From an uncultured Lachnospiraceae bacterium (GTDB lineage Bacteria; Bacillota; Clostridia; Lachnospirales; Lachnospiraceae), in NCBI GenBank assembly GCA_902782625.1, contig CACZNZ010000583.1:1-7817 (forward strand): 7,817 nucleotides of DNA, in the 5' to 3' direction. Under the pieces are notes generated by a model. It was given only the letters and a program-made list of their open reading frames with translations. It was not told the DNA's origin and did no database searches. Below are positions 1-6,468 of the stretch, one piece after another. The stretch's first letter is position 1. Every line of letters begins with the position of its first letter. The position numbers were made by a program, and so were the translations under genes.

Positions 1-186
1 ACTGATGCAGGGGCAAGGATAGCCAACATGGTATATGAGCGTCATAAGCTTCTGACTACCATCCTCGAAAAACTCGGAGTATCTGCGGATGTTGCTGAAC
101 AGGATGCCTGCAAGATGGAACACATTATCAGTCACGAAACATTTGACGCGATCAAGAAGTATTTCCAGGATCATATGGACGTATAG
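1..186 (+). CDS. DtxR/MntR-family metal-dependent transcriptional regulator, C-terminal part (5' end outside window)
   Basis: Reading frame 1 is open from base 1 to a TAG at 184-186 and gives the last 61 residues of a DtxR/MntR-type repressor, which bind metal and form the dimer. Seen: a YERHKLL segment (His at local residue 15), then DACKMEH (Cys37, Glu40, His41) and an ISHETF segment. These match the metal-site and dimer helices of the family. The N-terminal winged helix that binds DNA lies upstream of the window. Such proteins sense Mn(II) or Fe(II) and repress metal-uptake genes. The spacing from His15 to Cys37 is 22 residues, as from H77 to E99 in Bacillus MntR, but the residue at the E99 position is cysteine, as in iron-sensing DtxR (C102). 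Metal choice is therefore uncertain and no gene symbol is given. The gene converges on recN and ends just before a shared terminator. There is no sign of an extra C-terminal SH3-like domain. Confidence 0.88.
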   Translation, partial: TDAGARIANMVYERHKLLTTILEKLGVSADVAEQDACKMEHIISHETFDAIKKYFQDHMDV

Positions 187-199
187 CATTTGATGATAA

Positions 200-227
200 A
201 AGGCTGTCGCATTATTGCGGCAGCCTT
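200..227. terminator. Bidirectional intrinsic terminator between the regulator gene and recN
   Basis: Positions 200-210 pair with 217-227 to form an 11-bp stem around a 6-nt loop (attatt). Ten pairs are Watson-Crick and one is G-U in the plus-strand transcript. It is followed by ATTTT in the plus direction and by TTTTAT in the minus direction. It sits in the 50-nt gap between two convergent stop codons (184-186 and 237-239), so it can end both transcripts. The U tracts are short, so efficiency may be moderate. Confidence 0.85.
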
Positions 228-236
228 ATTTTCGTC

Positions 237-1922
237 TTATTGGATATTACACCTGATCCCTTCCGCAAGGGCCTTCATCTCTCTGGCATTGTCAAGCACT
301 GCATCAGTGATCTTGACGCCGCCAAGCATTCTGGCAAGTTCAAGGACAGATTCTTCTTCCGTAAGCTGCCGGATTGAGCTGATGGTCGAGGTCTCGTCAC
401 TTGTCTTTTCGATAAGAAAGTGGGAGTCAGCCATCGCAGCAATCTGCGGCAGATGCGTGATGGCGATCACCTGTCTGTCAGCAGCGATCAGACGGAGCCT
501 CTCCGATACCTTTTGTGCTGTCCTGCCGGAGATACCGGCATCGATTTCGTCAAAGATCAGAGTGTCAATCTGTTCAGCGTCGGCAAGAACAGATTTGATA
601 GCGAGCATGATTCTCGACAACTCTCCGCCGGATGCGATCTCGTGAAGCGGCGCTGGAGGATTGCCGGGATTGAGTGATACCATAAAACATGCCCGGTCAT
701 TGCCTTTTGCACTGTAATGCTCTGTTTTCTCTAGCTGGATGTCAAAGACAACCTGGTGGAAATTAAGCGAGGCAAGTGCCTGCCGTATCTTTTCACAAAG
801 TGGCGTGATCACATCTTTTCGCAGAAGGCTTAAGGCTTTGGCAGCCTCTTCAAGTTCTTTTTGTGCTTTGTCATAGGCAGCTTCAAGGCCTGTCACATAA
901 GCTTCGAGATTCTCAAGGTCATGAAGTCTCTTTGCACGTTCCTGTCTGCCTGCCAGAATCTTCTCGATTGAATCGCCGTATTTGGATTTGAGATGATTGA
1001 TGAGATTCAATCTCTCTTCTGTCTCAAAAAATGTCTCCTCGTCAAACTCCATCTCGTGCATATAAGCATGAAGATCTCTGCAGTAATCCAGAATCAGTGC
1101 CTCAAGATCAGCCAGCTGATCCGTAAGAGTCTGTGCCGATTCGTCAAGATTGCTTACCGACATCATACGAGACAGAGATTTTCCGATCAGGGTGGAGGCG
1201 CTCATAGGATCTTCGGAGAGCATCTCGTAAATGCTGCCGCAATCTTCGAGGATATCTCTGGCATGAGAGATCTTCCGATAGAGAAGCTCGAGTTCCTCGT
1301 CCTCTCCGGGAACGAGGGCAGCCTCATCAATCTCCTGGATCTCATAGCGCAAAAACTCCATCTCACGAATCTTGCGGTCTTCATCGATACGGTTTTCTTC
1401 GAGTTCTTTTTGACATCGTTGTCTGGTTTCATAAGCTGCCGCAGTTTTCTGAAGCGCTCCTGCGATCGGTTCCTGCCCGTAATGGTCAAGAATCTTCAGA
1501 TGATTTTCAGGATGGAGCAGCAGCTGATTATCATGCTGACCGCTTAGATCAAGAAGCATGGGAGCCAGTTCTCTTAAGCGGTTCAGTGTGATGGTACTGT
1601 CATTGATCTTGTTGATCACGCGGCTATTCGTGATCCTGCGGCTGATGATGAGTTCTCCGTCCTCGAACGGAATCTCGTATTCTTCCATCTTTTTTTCAAT
1701 CTCAGGATTGGAAGTTTCAAAGATCAGTTCGATCAGCGCACTCTCCTGTCCGGTACGGATCATCGATTTCGGAATCTTGGCGCCAAGAGCCGCCTGGATG
1801 GAACCGATGAGTATGGATTTCCCCGCACCTGTCTCTCCGGTCAGGATGTTCAGGTGTTTCGTAAAATCCACATCCGCTTCTTCTATCAATGCCAGATTTT
1901 TTACATGAAGATTGATCAGCAT
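237..1922 (-). CDS. recN: DNA repair protein RecN
   Basis: RecN is an SMC-like ATPase that acts early in double-strand-break repair by recombination, binding and tethering DNA ends in the cytoplasm. The 561-residue product has the normal family length (about 550-570). Visible features in order: an N-terminal half-ATPase with Walker A GETGAGKS at residues 29-36; a long charged helical, coiled-coil middle (about 150-390); a C-terminal half with the ABC signature ASGGELS (about 430-436); Walker B LIFDEIDAGISG (about 455-466); and the THLPQIA switch segment with His near 490. The ATG at 1920-1922 is preceded by AAGGAG (1930-1935) at a 7-nt spacing. The gap from the argR stop is 16 nt, and this binding site fills part of it. 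It is the last gene of the minus-strand cluster and ends at the bidirectional terminator. The argR-recN pairing is standard in Bacillota. Confidence 0.97.
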   Translation of the reverse strand: MLINLHVKNLALIEEADVDFTKHLNILTGETGAGKSILIGSIQAALGAKIPKSMIRTGQESALIELIFETSNPEIEKKMEEYEIPFEDGELIISRRITNSRVINKINDSTITLNRLRELAPMLLDLSGQHDNQLLLHPENHLKILDHYGQEPIAGALQKTAAAYETRQRCQKELEENRIDEDRKIREMEFLRYEIQEIDEAALVPGEDEELELLYRKISHARDILEDCGSIYEMLSEDPMSASTLIGKSLSRMMSVSNLDESAQTLTDQLADLEALILDYCRDLHAYMHEMEFDEETFFETEERLNLINHLKSKYGDSIEKILAGRQERAKRLHDLENLEAYVTGLEAAYDKAQKELEEAAKALSLLRKDVITPLCEKIRQALASLNFHQVVFDIQLEKTEHYSAKGNDRACFMVSLNPGNPPAPLHEIASGGELSRIMLAIKSVLADAEQIDTLIFDEIDAGISGRTAQKVSERLRLIAADRQVIAITHLPQIAAMADSHFLIEKTSDETSTISSIRQLTEEESVLELARMLGGVKITDAVLDNAREMKALAEGIRCNIQ

Positions 1923-1938
1923 GTATGATCTCCTTAAT

Positions 1939-2397
1939 TTAACGGGATTCTCTCAAAAGCGAATACATTTTTTCCATGACAGCAGGAATCTGCTGGGTGG
2001 TCTTGATTACACACATGATGGTATCATCCCCTGCAATGCAGCCGACGATTCCCTGAATCCGAATGGAATCAATGGCAGCAGCACAGGCCATTGCCATGCC
2101 GGGTACTGTCCTGACCACCAGGATATTTTCTGCACTTTCCATATGGACGATTCCTTCTGAGAGAACTCTTTTATATTTACTGGATACATGAAGATTGTCA
2201 TTCTGTATCGATGTGTATTTCTGCTTTCCGTTCTCTCCCATCACCTTGGTGAGCTTTAAGTCTCTGATATCTCTGGAAATGGTACCCTGTGTTGTCGAAA
2301 AACCTGCTTTTTGCAGACGTTTCGTCAGATCGTCTTGTGTTTCAATGTCGTATTCCCTGATGAGTTCTAATATTTTTTCCTGTCGTTTCCCTTTCAT
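1939..2397 (-). CDS. argR: Arginine repressor ArgR/AhrC
   Basis: ArgR is a hexameric, arginine-responsive regulator that represses arginine biosynthesis and in many Bacillota activates arginine catabolism. The 152-residue length is typical. Residues 1-70 form the winged helix-turn-helix domain, with recognition-helix motif TISRDIRDLKL at 39-49. After a linker, residues about 80-152 form the core oligomerisation and arginine-binding domain, with TVPGMA at 97-102 and GCIAGDDT at 119-126. The adjacent aspartates 124-125 are the family's arginine-contacting pair. The start ATG (2395-2397) has GAGG 7 nt upstream. It lies 18 nt after nadK and 16 nt before recN, so co-transcription with both is likely. 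I looked for a convincing ARG-box operator near its start and did not find one. In this genomic position ArgR usually acts on distant targets and not on its neighbours. Confidence 0.96.
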   Translation of the reverse strand: MKGKRQEKILELIREYDIETQDDLTKRLQKAGFSTTQGTISRDIRDLKLTKVMGENGKQKYTSIQNDNLHVSSKYKRVLSEGIVHMESAENILVVRTVPGMAMACAAAIDSIRIQGIVGCIAGDDTIMCVIKTTQQIPAVMEKMYSLLRESR

Positions 2398-2415
2398 GTT
2401 TCTCCCTCAGTTTGG

Positions 2416-3252
2416 CTAAAGTAATTTTTCTTTTAATATATCAACGAAGCTTACTTCATGCATTTTGACAAATGGTGTATACTTGTCGGATTTATATACT
2501 TTGACATAATCCGTCTGATCCATCAGGAAGCCCTCTCTTCCGTCAAAACATAGCATGGCCTGTGCGTTTGGATTTTTCATCGACTCCACTTCGATCAGGA
2601 TCTGATCATCTGTGGATAAGACAATCGGTCTGGCTGTCAGCGAATGAGAGCAGATCGGTGTCAGGACAAAATTCCTGCAGGTCGGATTGATGATCGGTCC
2701 CCCTGCCGAAAGATTGTACCCTGTCGATCCGGTTGGCGTACATACGATGATACCGTCTCCGTGATAGCTGTCGATCTGATACCCGTTGATGCTTACATTC
2801 AGATTGATTGGTCCATAGGTTCCTACGCGGTTGATATTCACATCGTTGAGTGCATGGAACGAACGGACGATTTTATCTTCATGATAGACATCGGCACGGA
2901 TCATCAGACGTTTTTCTACCTGATAATGATCATTAAGAAGATGTTCAATGACAAATCCAAAATCAGACAGCTTGATATCCGCAAGAAATCCAAGCGTACC
3001 GAGATTTACGCCGAGCAGTGGAATGGTATTGTCCTCGAGGCGTCTTACTGCATCAAGGATCGTGCCGTCTCCTCCTACGACAAGAATGCACTCCGTCTCT
3101 TCCGGAACAGGAATGGGCGAGTCTTTGTCTTCGTCATACTGATCATAAACACCGCATTCGGCACCGTGGGACAGGATCAGTTGACGAATCTGCTCTGTAA
3201 TCTCAAGGTTGCTGTCTTTTCTTTTGTTGGCTATGATATGAAAATGCTTCAT
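2416..3252 (-). CDS. nadK: NAD kinase (ATP/polyphosphate-dependent)
   Basis: NAD kinase phosphorylates NAD+ to NADP+ and is the sole NADP source in most bacteria. Counting from the chosen ATG, the 278-residue protein shows the GGDGT phosphate-donor motif at 60-64, NLGTLGFL at 83-90, the NE/D motif as Asn136-Asp137, and the glycine-rich TPTGSTGYNLSAGGP loop at 172-186. These are the defining motifs of the family, in order. The ATG at 3250-3252 is preferred because GGAG (3259-3262) lies 6 nt upstream and the protein then begins MKHFHIIANKRKD, a family-like first strand. A GTG nine codons upstream (3277-3279) is in frame but would overlap tlyA and lacks a ribosome binding site. The gene lies 17 nt after tlyA and 18 nt before argR, the usual clostridial order. 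Confidence 0.96.
   Translation of the reverse strand: MKHFHIIANKRKDSNLEITEQIRQLILSHGAECGVYDQYDEDKDSPIPVPEETECILVVGGDGTILDAVRRLEDNTIPLLGVNLGTLGFLADIKLSDFGFVIEHLLNDHYQVEKRLMIRADVYHEDKIVRSFHALNDVNINRVGTYGPINLNVSINGYQIDSYHGDGIIVCTPTGSTGYNLSAGGPIINPTCRNFVLTPICSHSLTARPIVLSTDDQILIEVESMKNPNAQAMLCFDGREGFLMDQTDYVKVYKSDKYTPFVKMHEVSFVDILKEKLL
2435..2443 (-). promoter_or_regulatory. Possible weak internal extended -10 promoter before argR
   Basis: On the minus strand TGATATATT fits the extended -10 pattern TGnTAnAnT. It lies within the last codons of nadK, with a start point expected about 30 nt before the argR ATG. No recognisable -35 hexamer stands 16-18 nt upstream, so the call is tentative. It could give argR-recN some expression independent of the upstream genes. 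Confidence 0.25.
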
Positions 3253-3258
3253 TTGATA

Positions 3259-3262
3259 CTCC
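3259..3262 (-). promoter_or_regulatory. Ribosome binding site that fixes the nadK start
   Basis: On the minus strand GGAG is followed by a 6-nt spacer and then the ATG at 3252. It supports the 278-residue form of NadK over the longer GTG-initiated form, for which this site would fall inside the coding sequence. Confidence 0.8.
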
Positions 3263-3269
3263 AATATAG

Positions 3270-4064
3270 TCAGGTACACTTATGTGCACTAGAAATGATA
3301 TCTCTGATCCAGTCATCACCCGGAATCCTGGGATGATCCGATGGTATAAACTGTGCGAGATATTCAATGTTCCCCTCCTGTCCTCTGACAGGAGAGTAAG
3401 TAAGATGCCTGCTATCGAGTCCGATAGAGGCTGCATATTCCATGATTTTTCTGATGACTGACAGATGAATCTTTCTGTCTTTGACAACGCCTTTTTTCCC
3501 GACATTACCTTTGCCGGCTTCAAACTGTGGTTTGATCAGGCAGATGATACAGCCATCATTTTTCAGACACTGCTTTACAGGGTATAATACTTGTGTAAGC
3601 GAAATAAACGATACATCAATTGCTGCAAGGGATACTTTTTCTCCAAGCATCTGCGGCGTAACGTAACGTATGTTTGTCTGCTCCATAGAGATAACACGGT
3701 GATCCCGACGCAGACTTTCATGAAGCTGTTCGCTTCCAGAATCGATTGCAAATACTTTAACGGCACCACGTCGGAGCATGCAGTCTGTAAAACCTCCGGT
3801 TGATGCACCGACGTCCATACAGACCTTTCCTTGCGGATCAGCCGAAAATTCCTCTAATGCCTTTTCCAGCTTTAATCCGCCTTTTCCTACATATGGATAC
3901 AAGTCGCCGGTTATCGTAAGCCGACAGTCGTCTTCTACCTTCATGGACGCCTTTTTTGCAGGAATCCCGTCGATAGTGACGAGTCCTGCTTCAATCATCT
4001 CTCTGGCTTTGGTCCTCGAAGAGGCATATCCTTTTTGGTAAAGGTACAGATCCAGTCTCTCCAT
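3270..4064 (-). CDS. tlyA: TlyA-family rRNA 2'-O-methyltransferase (S4 domain + FtsJ-like domain)
   Basis: In Mycobacterium TlyA methylates the 2'-O of cytidines in 16S rRNA helix 44 and 23S rRNA helix 69. The Bacillus member of the family is YqxC. The 264-residue protein starts with an S4 RNA-binding domain (about 3-60: RLDLYLYQKG, SRTKAREMIEAGLVTIDG), then a linker YVGKGGLKLEKAL (58-70) and a Rossmann methyltransferase with SAM motif DVGASTGGFTD at 84-94. Lys65, Asp150, Lys178 and Glu234 reproduce the family's K-D-K-E tetrad with the same spacing as in the mycobacterial enzyme. The ATG at 4062-4064 is chosen because the S4 domain begins there; the frame stays open 39 codons further, but only across ispA. 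It starts 4 nt after the ispA stop with only a weak ribosome binding site, so translational coupling to ispA is likely. 'Haemolysin' labels for this family are probably misleading. Which rRNA sites it modifies cannot be read from the sequence. Confidence 0.93.
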   Translation of the reverse strand: MERLDLYLYQKGYASSRTKAREMIEAGLVTIDGIPAKKASMKVEDDCRLTITGDLYPYVGKGGLKLEKALEEFSADPQGKVCMDVGASTGGFTDCMLRRGAVKVFAIDSGSEQLHESLRRDHRVISMEQTNIRYVTPQMLGEKVSLAAIDVSFISLTQVLYPVKQCLKNDGCIICLIKPQFEAGKGNVGKKGVVKDRKIHLSVIRKIMEYAASIGLDSRHLTYSPVRGQEGNIEYLAQFIPSDHPRIPGDDWIRDIISSAHKCT

Positions 4065-4068
4065 AGGC

Positions 4069-4962
4069 TCAGCTTTCTCTGGAAGCAAGTGCCAGTAGGA
4101 GTGAGCGAAGAAATGGCGCATGGTATCCGAGACTGTCGAACAATGCCAGAGCATCTTCCGTAAAGAAACGTACATCTTCACGGGACTGCTCTAGTCCTTT
4201 CCAGGAGACATATGTCATCTTCTCATTTTTTTCGTCGCTCCCTGTCGGTTTGCCAAGAACCTGGTCAGTGCTGGTGATGTCAAGGATGTCATCCTGAATC
4301 TGGAAGGCCATTCCGACTTTATAGGCAATTTCCTCTATGATTCTGCATTCATTTTTCTGGGCTCCGGCAAGGATCGCCCCGATCATCATCGAAGCCTCAA
4401 TCAGTGCAGCTGTCTTGTTTTTATGAATATACATAAGGGTTTCTAATTCAATAGATGTGCCGGAACTTTCCACATCTTTGACCTGTCCGCCGATCATGCC
4501 AAAGATTCCGGGCTTGGCTGTCAGAATCTTCATGGCCTGTGCCTGTCTGTATACAGCTTCATCTTCACGGAAAGAAGAAGCCGCCACCTCGAAGGCATAG
4601 TTGAGTAAGGCATCTCCCGCAAGGATCGCCATATCCTCTCCAAAGACGATGTGTGCGGTAGGCTTTCCTCTACGCAGTTCGTCGTTATCAAGGGCAGGAA
4701 GATCATCGTGAATGAGAGAATAGGTATGGATCATCTCTATGGCTGCCATAAACGGCTCGATGATTGTCCGGTCCTCTCCTCCGAACATACGAAATGTCTC
4801 ATCCATCAGCATGGGGCGCAGTCTTTTCCCCCCTGCGGACAAGGTATATTCCATGGCTTTTACAACTGTATCATTATATCCGTCGCCTTCCGGCAGATAC
4901 CGGAAGATGATATTTTCTATCTCATTCGCCTTCGCTGCGATCTGTTCCTTCACTGATGGCAT
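4069..4962 (-). CDS. ispA: Farnesyl diphosphate synthase (short-chain trans-prenyltransferase)
   Basis: This enzyme condenses isopentenyl diphosphate with dimethylallyl and geranyl diphosphate to give farnesyl diphosphate, the precursor of undecaprenyl carrier lipid and quinone side chains. The 297-residue all-helical protein shows GGKRLRP (44-50), the first aspartate-rich motif DDLPALDND (86-94), GGQVKD (158-163) and the second aspartate-rich motif DDILD (224-228). The first motif has the two-residue insertion (DDxxxxD) of bacterial type II farnesyl synthases. Tyr81, five residues before it, is the aromatic chain-length stop known from the Geobacillus enzyme, so a C15 product is inferred. 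The ATG at 4960-4962 has AGGAGG (4972-4977) 9 nt upstream, inside xseB. The first 41 nt therefore overlap the 3' end of xseB in another frame. In many Bacillota dxs follows directly, but here tlyA begins 4 nt after the stop. Confidence 0.94.
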   Translation of the reverse strand: MPSVKEQIAAKANEIENIIFRYLPEGDGYNDTVVKAMEYTLSAGGKRLRPMLMDETFRMFGGEDRTIIEPFMAAIEMIHTYSLIHDDLPALDNDELRRGKPTAHIVFGEDMAILAGDALLNYAFEVAASSFREDEAVYRQAQAMKILTAKPGIFGMIGGQVKDVESSGTSIELETLMYIHKNKTAALIEASMMIGAILAGAQKNECRIIEEIAYKVGMAFQIQDDILDITSTDQVLGKPTGSDEKNEKMTYVSWKGLEQSREDVRFFTEDALALFDSLGYHAPFLRSLLLALASRES

Positions 4963-5158
4963 TGCGCAGATCCTCCTGTATGATAATCAGTTCTTTGTCG
5001 GTACGGTCCAATGCCTCATTACACTGGGTAAGAAGGCTCATGCCTTTTTTATAAATCTCCATGGATTCGGAAAGATTGAGATTAGCATTTTCAAGCTTTT
5101 CGATCATCTTTTCGAGATCCTGAAATGCTTCTTCTATGGAAAAATCTTTTTCATTCAT
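4922..5158 (-). CDS. xseB: Exodeoxyribonuclease VII small subunit
   Basis: XseB is the small helical subunit that binds in several copies to XseA to form exonuclease VII, which degrades single-stranded DNA from both ends into oligonucleotides. The 78-residue protein has the normal length and the family pattern: SIEEAFQDLEKMIEKLENANLNLSESMEIYKKGMSLLTQCNEAL, two antiparallel helices with the conserved E-x-L-E and L-x-L-x-E-S segments. The last 20 residues are charged and probably disordered. Its ATG overlaps the xseA stop in an ATGA arrangement (5155-5158), which couples translation of the two subunits. GAGG also lies 7 nt upstream of the ATG, inside xseA. The 3' end runs 41 nt into ispA, so the weakly conserved C-terminal tail is constrained by the ispA start and its ribosome binding site. 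Confidence 0.95.
   Translation of the reverse strand: MNEKDFSIEEAFQDLEKMIEKLENANLNLSESMEIYKKGMSLLTQCNEALDRTDKELIIIQEDLRNAISEGTDRSEGE
4972..4977 (-). promoter_or_regulatory. Ribosome binding site of ispA, embedded in xseB
   Basis: A perfect AGGAGG on the minus strand stands 9 nt before the ispA ATG at 4962. It lies within the xseB coding sequence and supports the overlapping ispA start. No alternative ispA start after the xseB stop would keep the conserved N-terminal helix. Confidence 0.8.
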
Positions 5159-6405
5159 GTTTCATCCTCTGTCGTAAAGAATTCTTTTTCAAGATGCGCA
5201 GGGGTCACGGTAGCTTTTCCGTCACGGAATGTCATGGTAAATGTACTGTCTGCATCGAGATCGTTGACGGATTGCACAGGCTCTCCGTTTGATTTTTGTA
5301 CAAAGGCATATCCTCCCGTCAGGCGATTTTGCGGGGAAAGAGCACTCAGCTTTTGTGCAAGAACCGTGTACCGCTGCCGATAATCGGCCAGATATCGGTT
5401 TATACTCTCAAGCATCATCTGCTGAAGCTGCTGCAGTCTCATCCGCTTTTCCAAAAGTTTACGATCAGGACGCATACCCTCCATCTTATGCTGTAGTACC
5501 TGCAGTTCCTTCCTTTGTGCTTCGAGGCACCTTCTGGTACCGTTATAAAGCGATTCACCATAACCCATCAGATTCTGAAGGATTGACCGGATCTCCGGAA
5601 TCGCCAGTTCACAGGCAGCAGAAGGAGTCGGAGCCCGAAGATCTGCGACAAAATCAGCGATCGTAGTATCGGTCTCATGCCCGGTGCCGGATATGATAGG
5701 CGTTTCCGCCTTGTAAACAGCGTTAATCACAGGCATCTCGTTAAAGGCCCACAGGTCTTCTATCGACCCGCCGCCTCTTCCAATGATGATGATATCCACA
5801 CCGAAATGGTCGAAAAACCGTATACCAGAAGCAATCTCTAAGGATGCTCCTGCACCCTGTACCTTGGAAGGATACAGATATAACTGCACATAGGGATTGC
5901 GTCGTAAGGCAATGGTTCTGATATCTTCGATCGCTGCGCCGTTACCCGCAGTCACGATTCCAACTTTTTTAGGGAATCGCGGAATCGGCTTTTTCTTTGA
6001 TACATCAAAAAACCCTTTTGCTTCCAGCTCTTTTTTCAGACGAAGATACTGGAGATAGTACTCTCCTTCTCCGGCCAGAGCAAGCTGTTTGACAATCAGC
6101 TGATAGGTCCCGCTTCTTTCATACAAAGAGATTTTTCCCCGTGCGATGACCTTCTGCCCGTCGCTCATACGGAAAGGTAACCCTCCCGGAGGGACGTCTG
6201 AGGCAAAAAGAGTGCAGCTGATGGCTGCTTTGTCATCTTTTAAGGTGAAATACATCTGTCCCGTACGGTAAACCTTTACATTGGACACTTCACCCATGAT
6301 GGAAATGTGATGGAGTACCGTCTGGCTTTCCAGCAGTCGGCTGACATATTGATTGATCTGTGACACCGAGTATACCGGTGCACTTCTCCTGGATGGTTTT
6401 CTCAT
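5155..6405 (-). CDS. xseA: Exodeoxyribonuclease VII large subunit
   Basis: XseA is the catalytic subunit of exonuclease VII, a single-strand-specific nuclease that makes acid-soluble oligonucleotides during repair. In the 416-residue protein an N-terminal OB fold (about 11-110, including GEVSN at 38-42 and YFTLKD at 52-57) binds DNA. The catalytic domain follows, with KKKPIPRFPKKVGIVT (137-152), GRGGGSIEDLWAFNE (209-223), GTGHETD (240-246) and TIADFVADLRAPTPSAA (248-264). A helical, coiled-coil segment (about 265-370) binds XseB, and the C-terminal part contains the usual LSPQNRLTGGYAF segment. Length fits the family. The start ATG (6403-6405) has no clear ribosome binding site; a GAGAG lies 19 nt upstream. 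No better in-frame start was found, so the first 10 residues are less certain. The gene begins 63 nt after nusB, beyond a terminator-like hairpin, and ends in an ATGA overlap with xseB. Confidence 0.96.
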   Translation of the reverse strand: MRKPSRRSAPVYSVSQINQYVSRLLESQTVLHHISIMGEVSNVKVYRTGQMYFTLKDDKAAISCTLFASDVPPGGLPFRMSDGQKVIARGKISLYERSGTYQLIVKQLALAGEGEYYLQYLRLKKELEAKGFFDVSKKKPIPRFPKKVGIVTAGNGAAIEDIRTIALRRNPYVQLYLYPSKVQGAGASLEIASGIRFFDHFGVDIIIIGRGGGSIEDLWAFNEMPVINAVYKAETPIISGTGHETDTTIADFVADLRAPTPSAACELAIPEIRSILQNLMGYGESLYNGTRRCLEAQRKELQVLQHKMEGMRPDRKLLEKRMRLQQLQQMMLESINRYLADYRQRYTVLAQKLSALSPQNRLTGGYAFVQKSNGEPVQSVNDLDADSTFTMTFRDGKATVTPAHLEKEFFTTEDET

Positions 6406-6431
6406 TTTTGTTTTTGGTTCAATACTCTCGT

Positions 6432-6464
6432 AAAAAAGACGGCGAAGAAATCAATCCCCGCCGT
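6432..6464 (-). terminator. Intrinsic terminator or attenuator between nusB and xseA
   Basis: Read on the minus strand, 6464-6455 pairs with 6448-6439 in a 10-bp stem (ACGGCGGGGA with TCTTCGCCGT, two G-U pairs) around a 6-nt loop. A C and then six T (6437-6432) follow. On the plus strand the two G-U pairs become A-C mismatches, so the signal is directional for the minus transcript. It begins 4 nt after the nusB stop and ends 26 nt before the xseA ATG. That leaves little room for a new promoter, so partial read-through is the likeliest behaviour. Confidence 0.75.
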
Positions 6465-6468
6465 TTTG

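Noticed and set aside
190..645. Plus-strand open frame of 151 codons opposite the recN 3' end
   Set aside because: It starts inside the terminator region and runs antisense to the RecN ATPase motifs; the Ser/Ile-rich product is typical of a reverse-strand shadow.
993..1547. Plus-strand open frame of 184 codons opposite recN
   Set aside because: It is antisense to the RecN coiled-coil region; the open frame follows from the codon pattern of the real gene.
2440..2480. ARG-box-like operator before argR (ATGCAT and AT-rich bases)
   Set aside because: It matches the known ArgR operator consensus poorly and shows no second half-site with correct spacing.
2644..3336. Plus-strand open frame of 230 codons opposite nadK
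   Set aside because: It is antisense to a complete NAD kinase with all motifs; the product has no recognisable domain.
4065..4181. N-terminal extension of tlyA by 39 codons
   Set aside because: It would overlap ispA by over 110 nt and place non-family sequence before the S4 domain; the ATG at 4064 fits the family.
4739..5383. Plus-strand open frame of 214 codons opposite ispA, xseB and xseA
   Set aside because: It lies wholly antisense to three well-supported genes, its product resembles no family I recognise, and it has no ribosome binding site.
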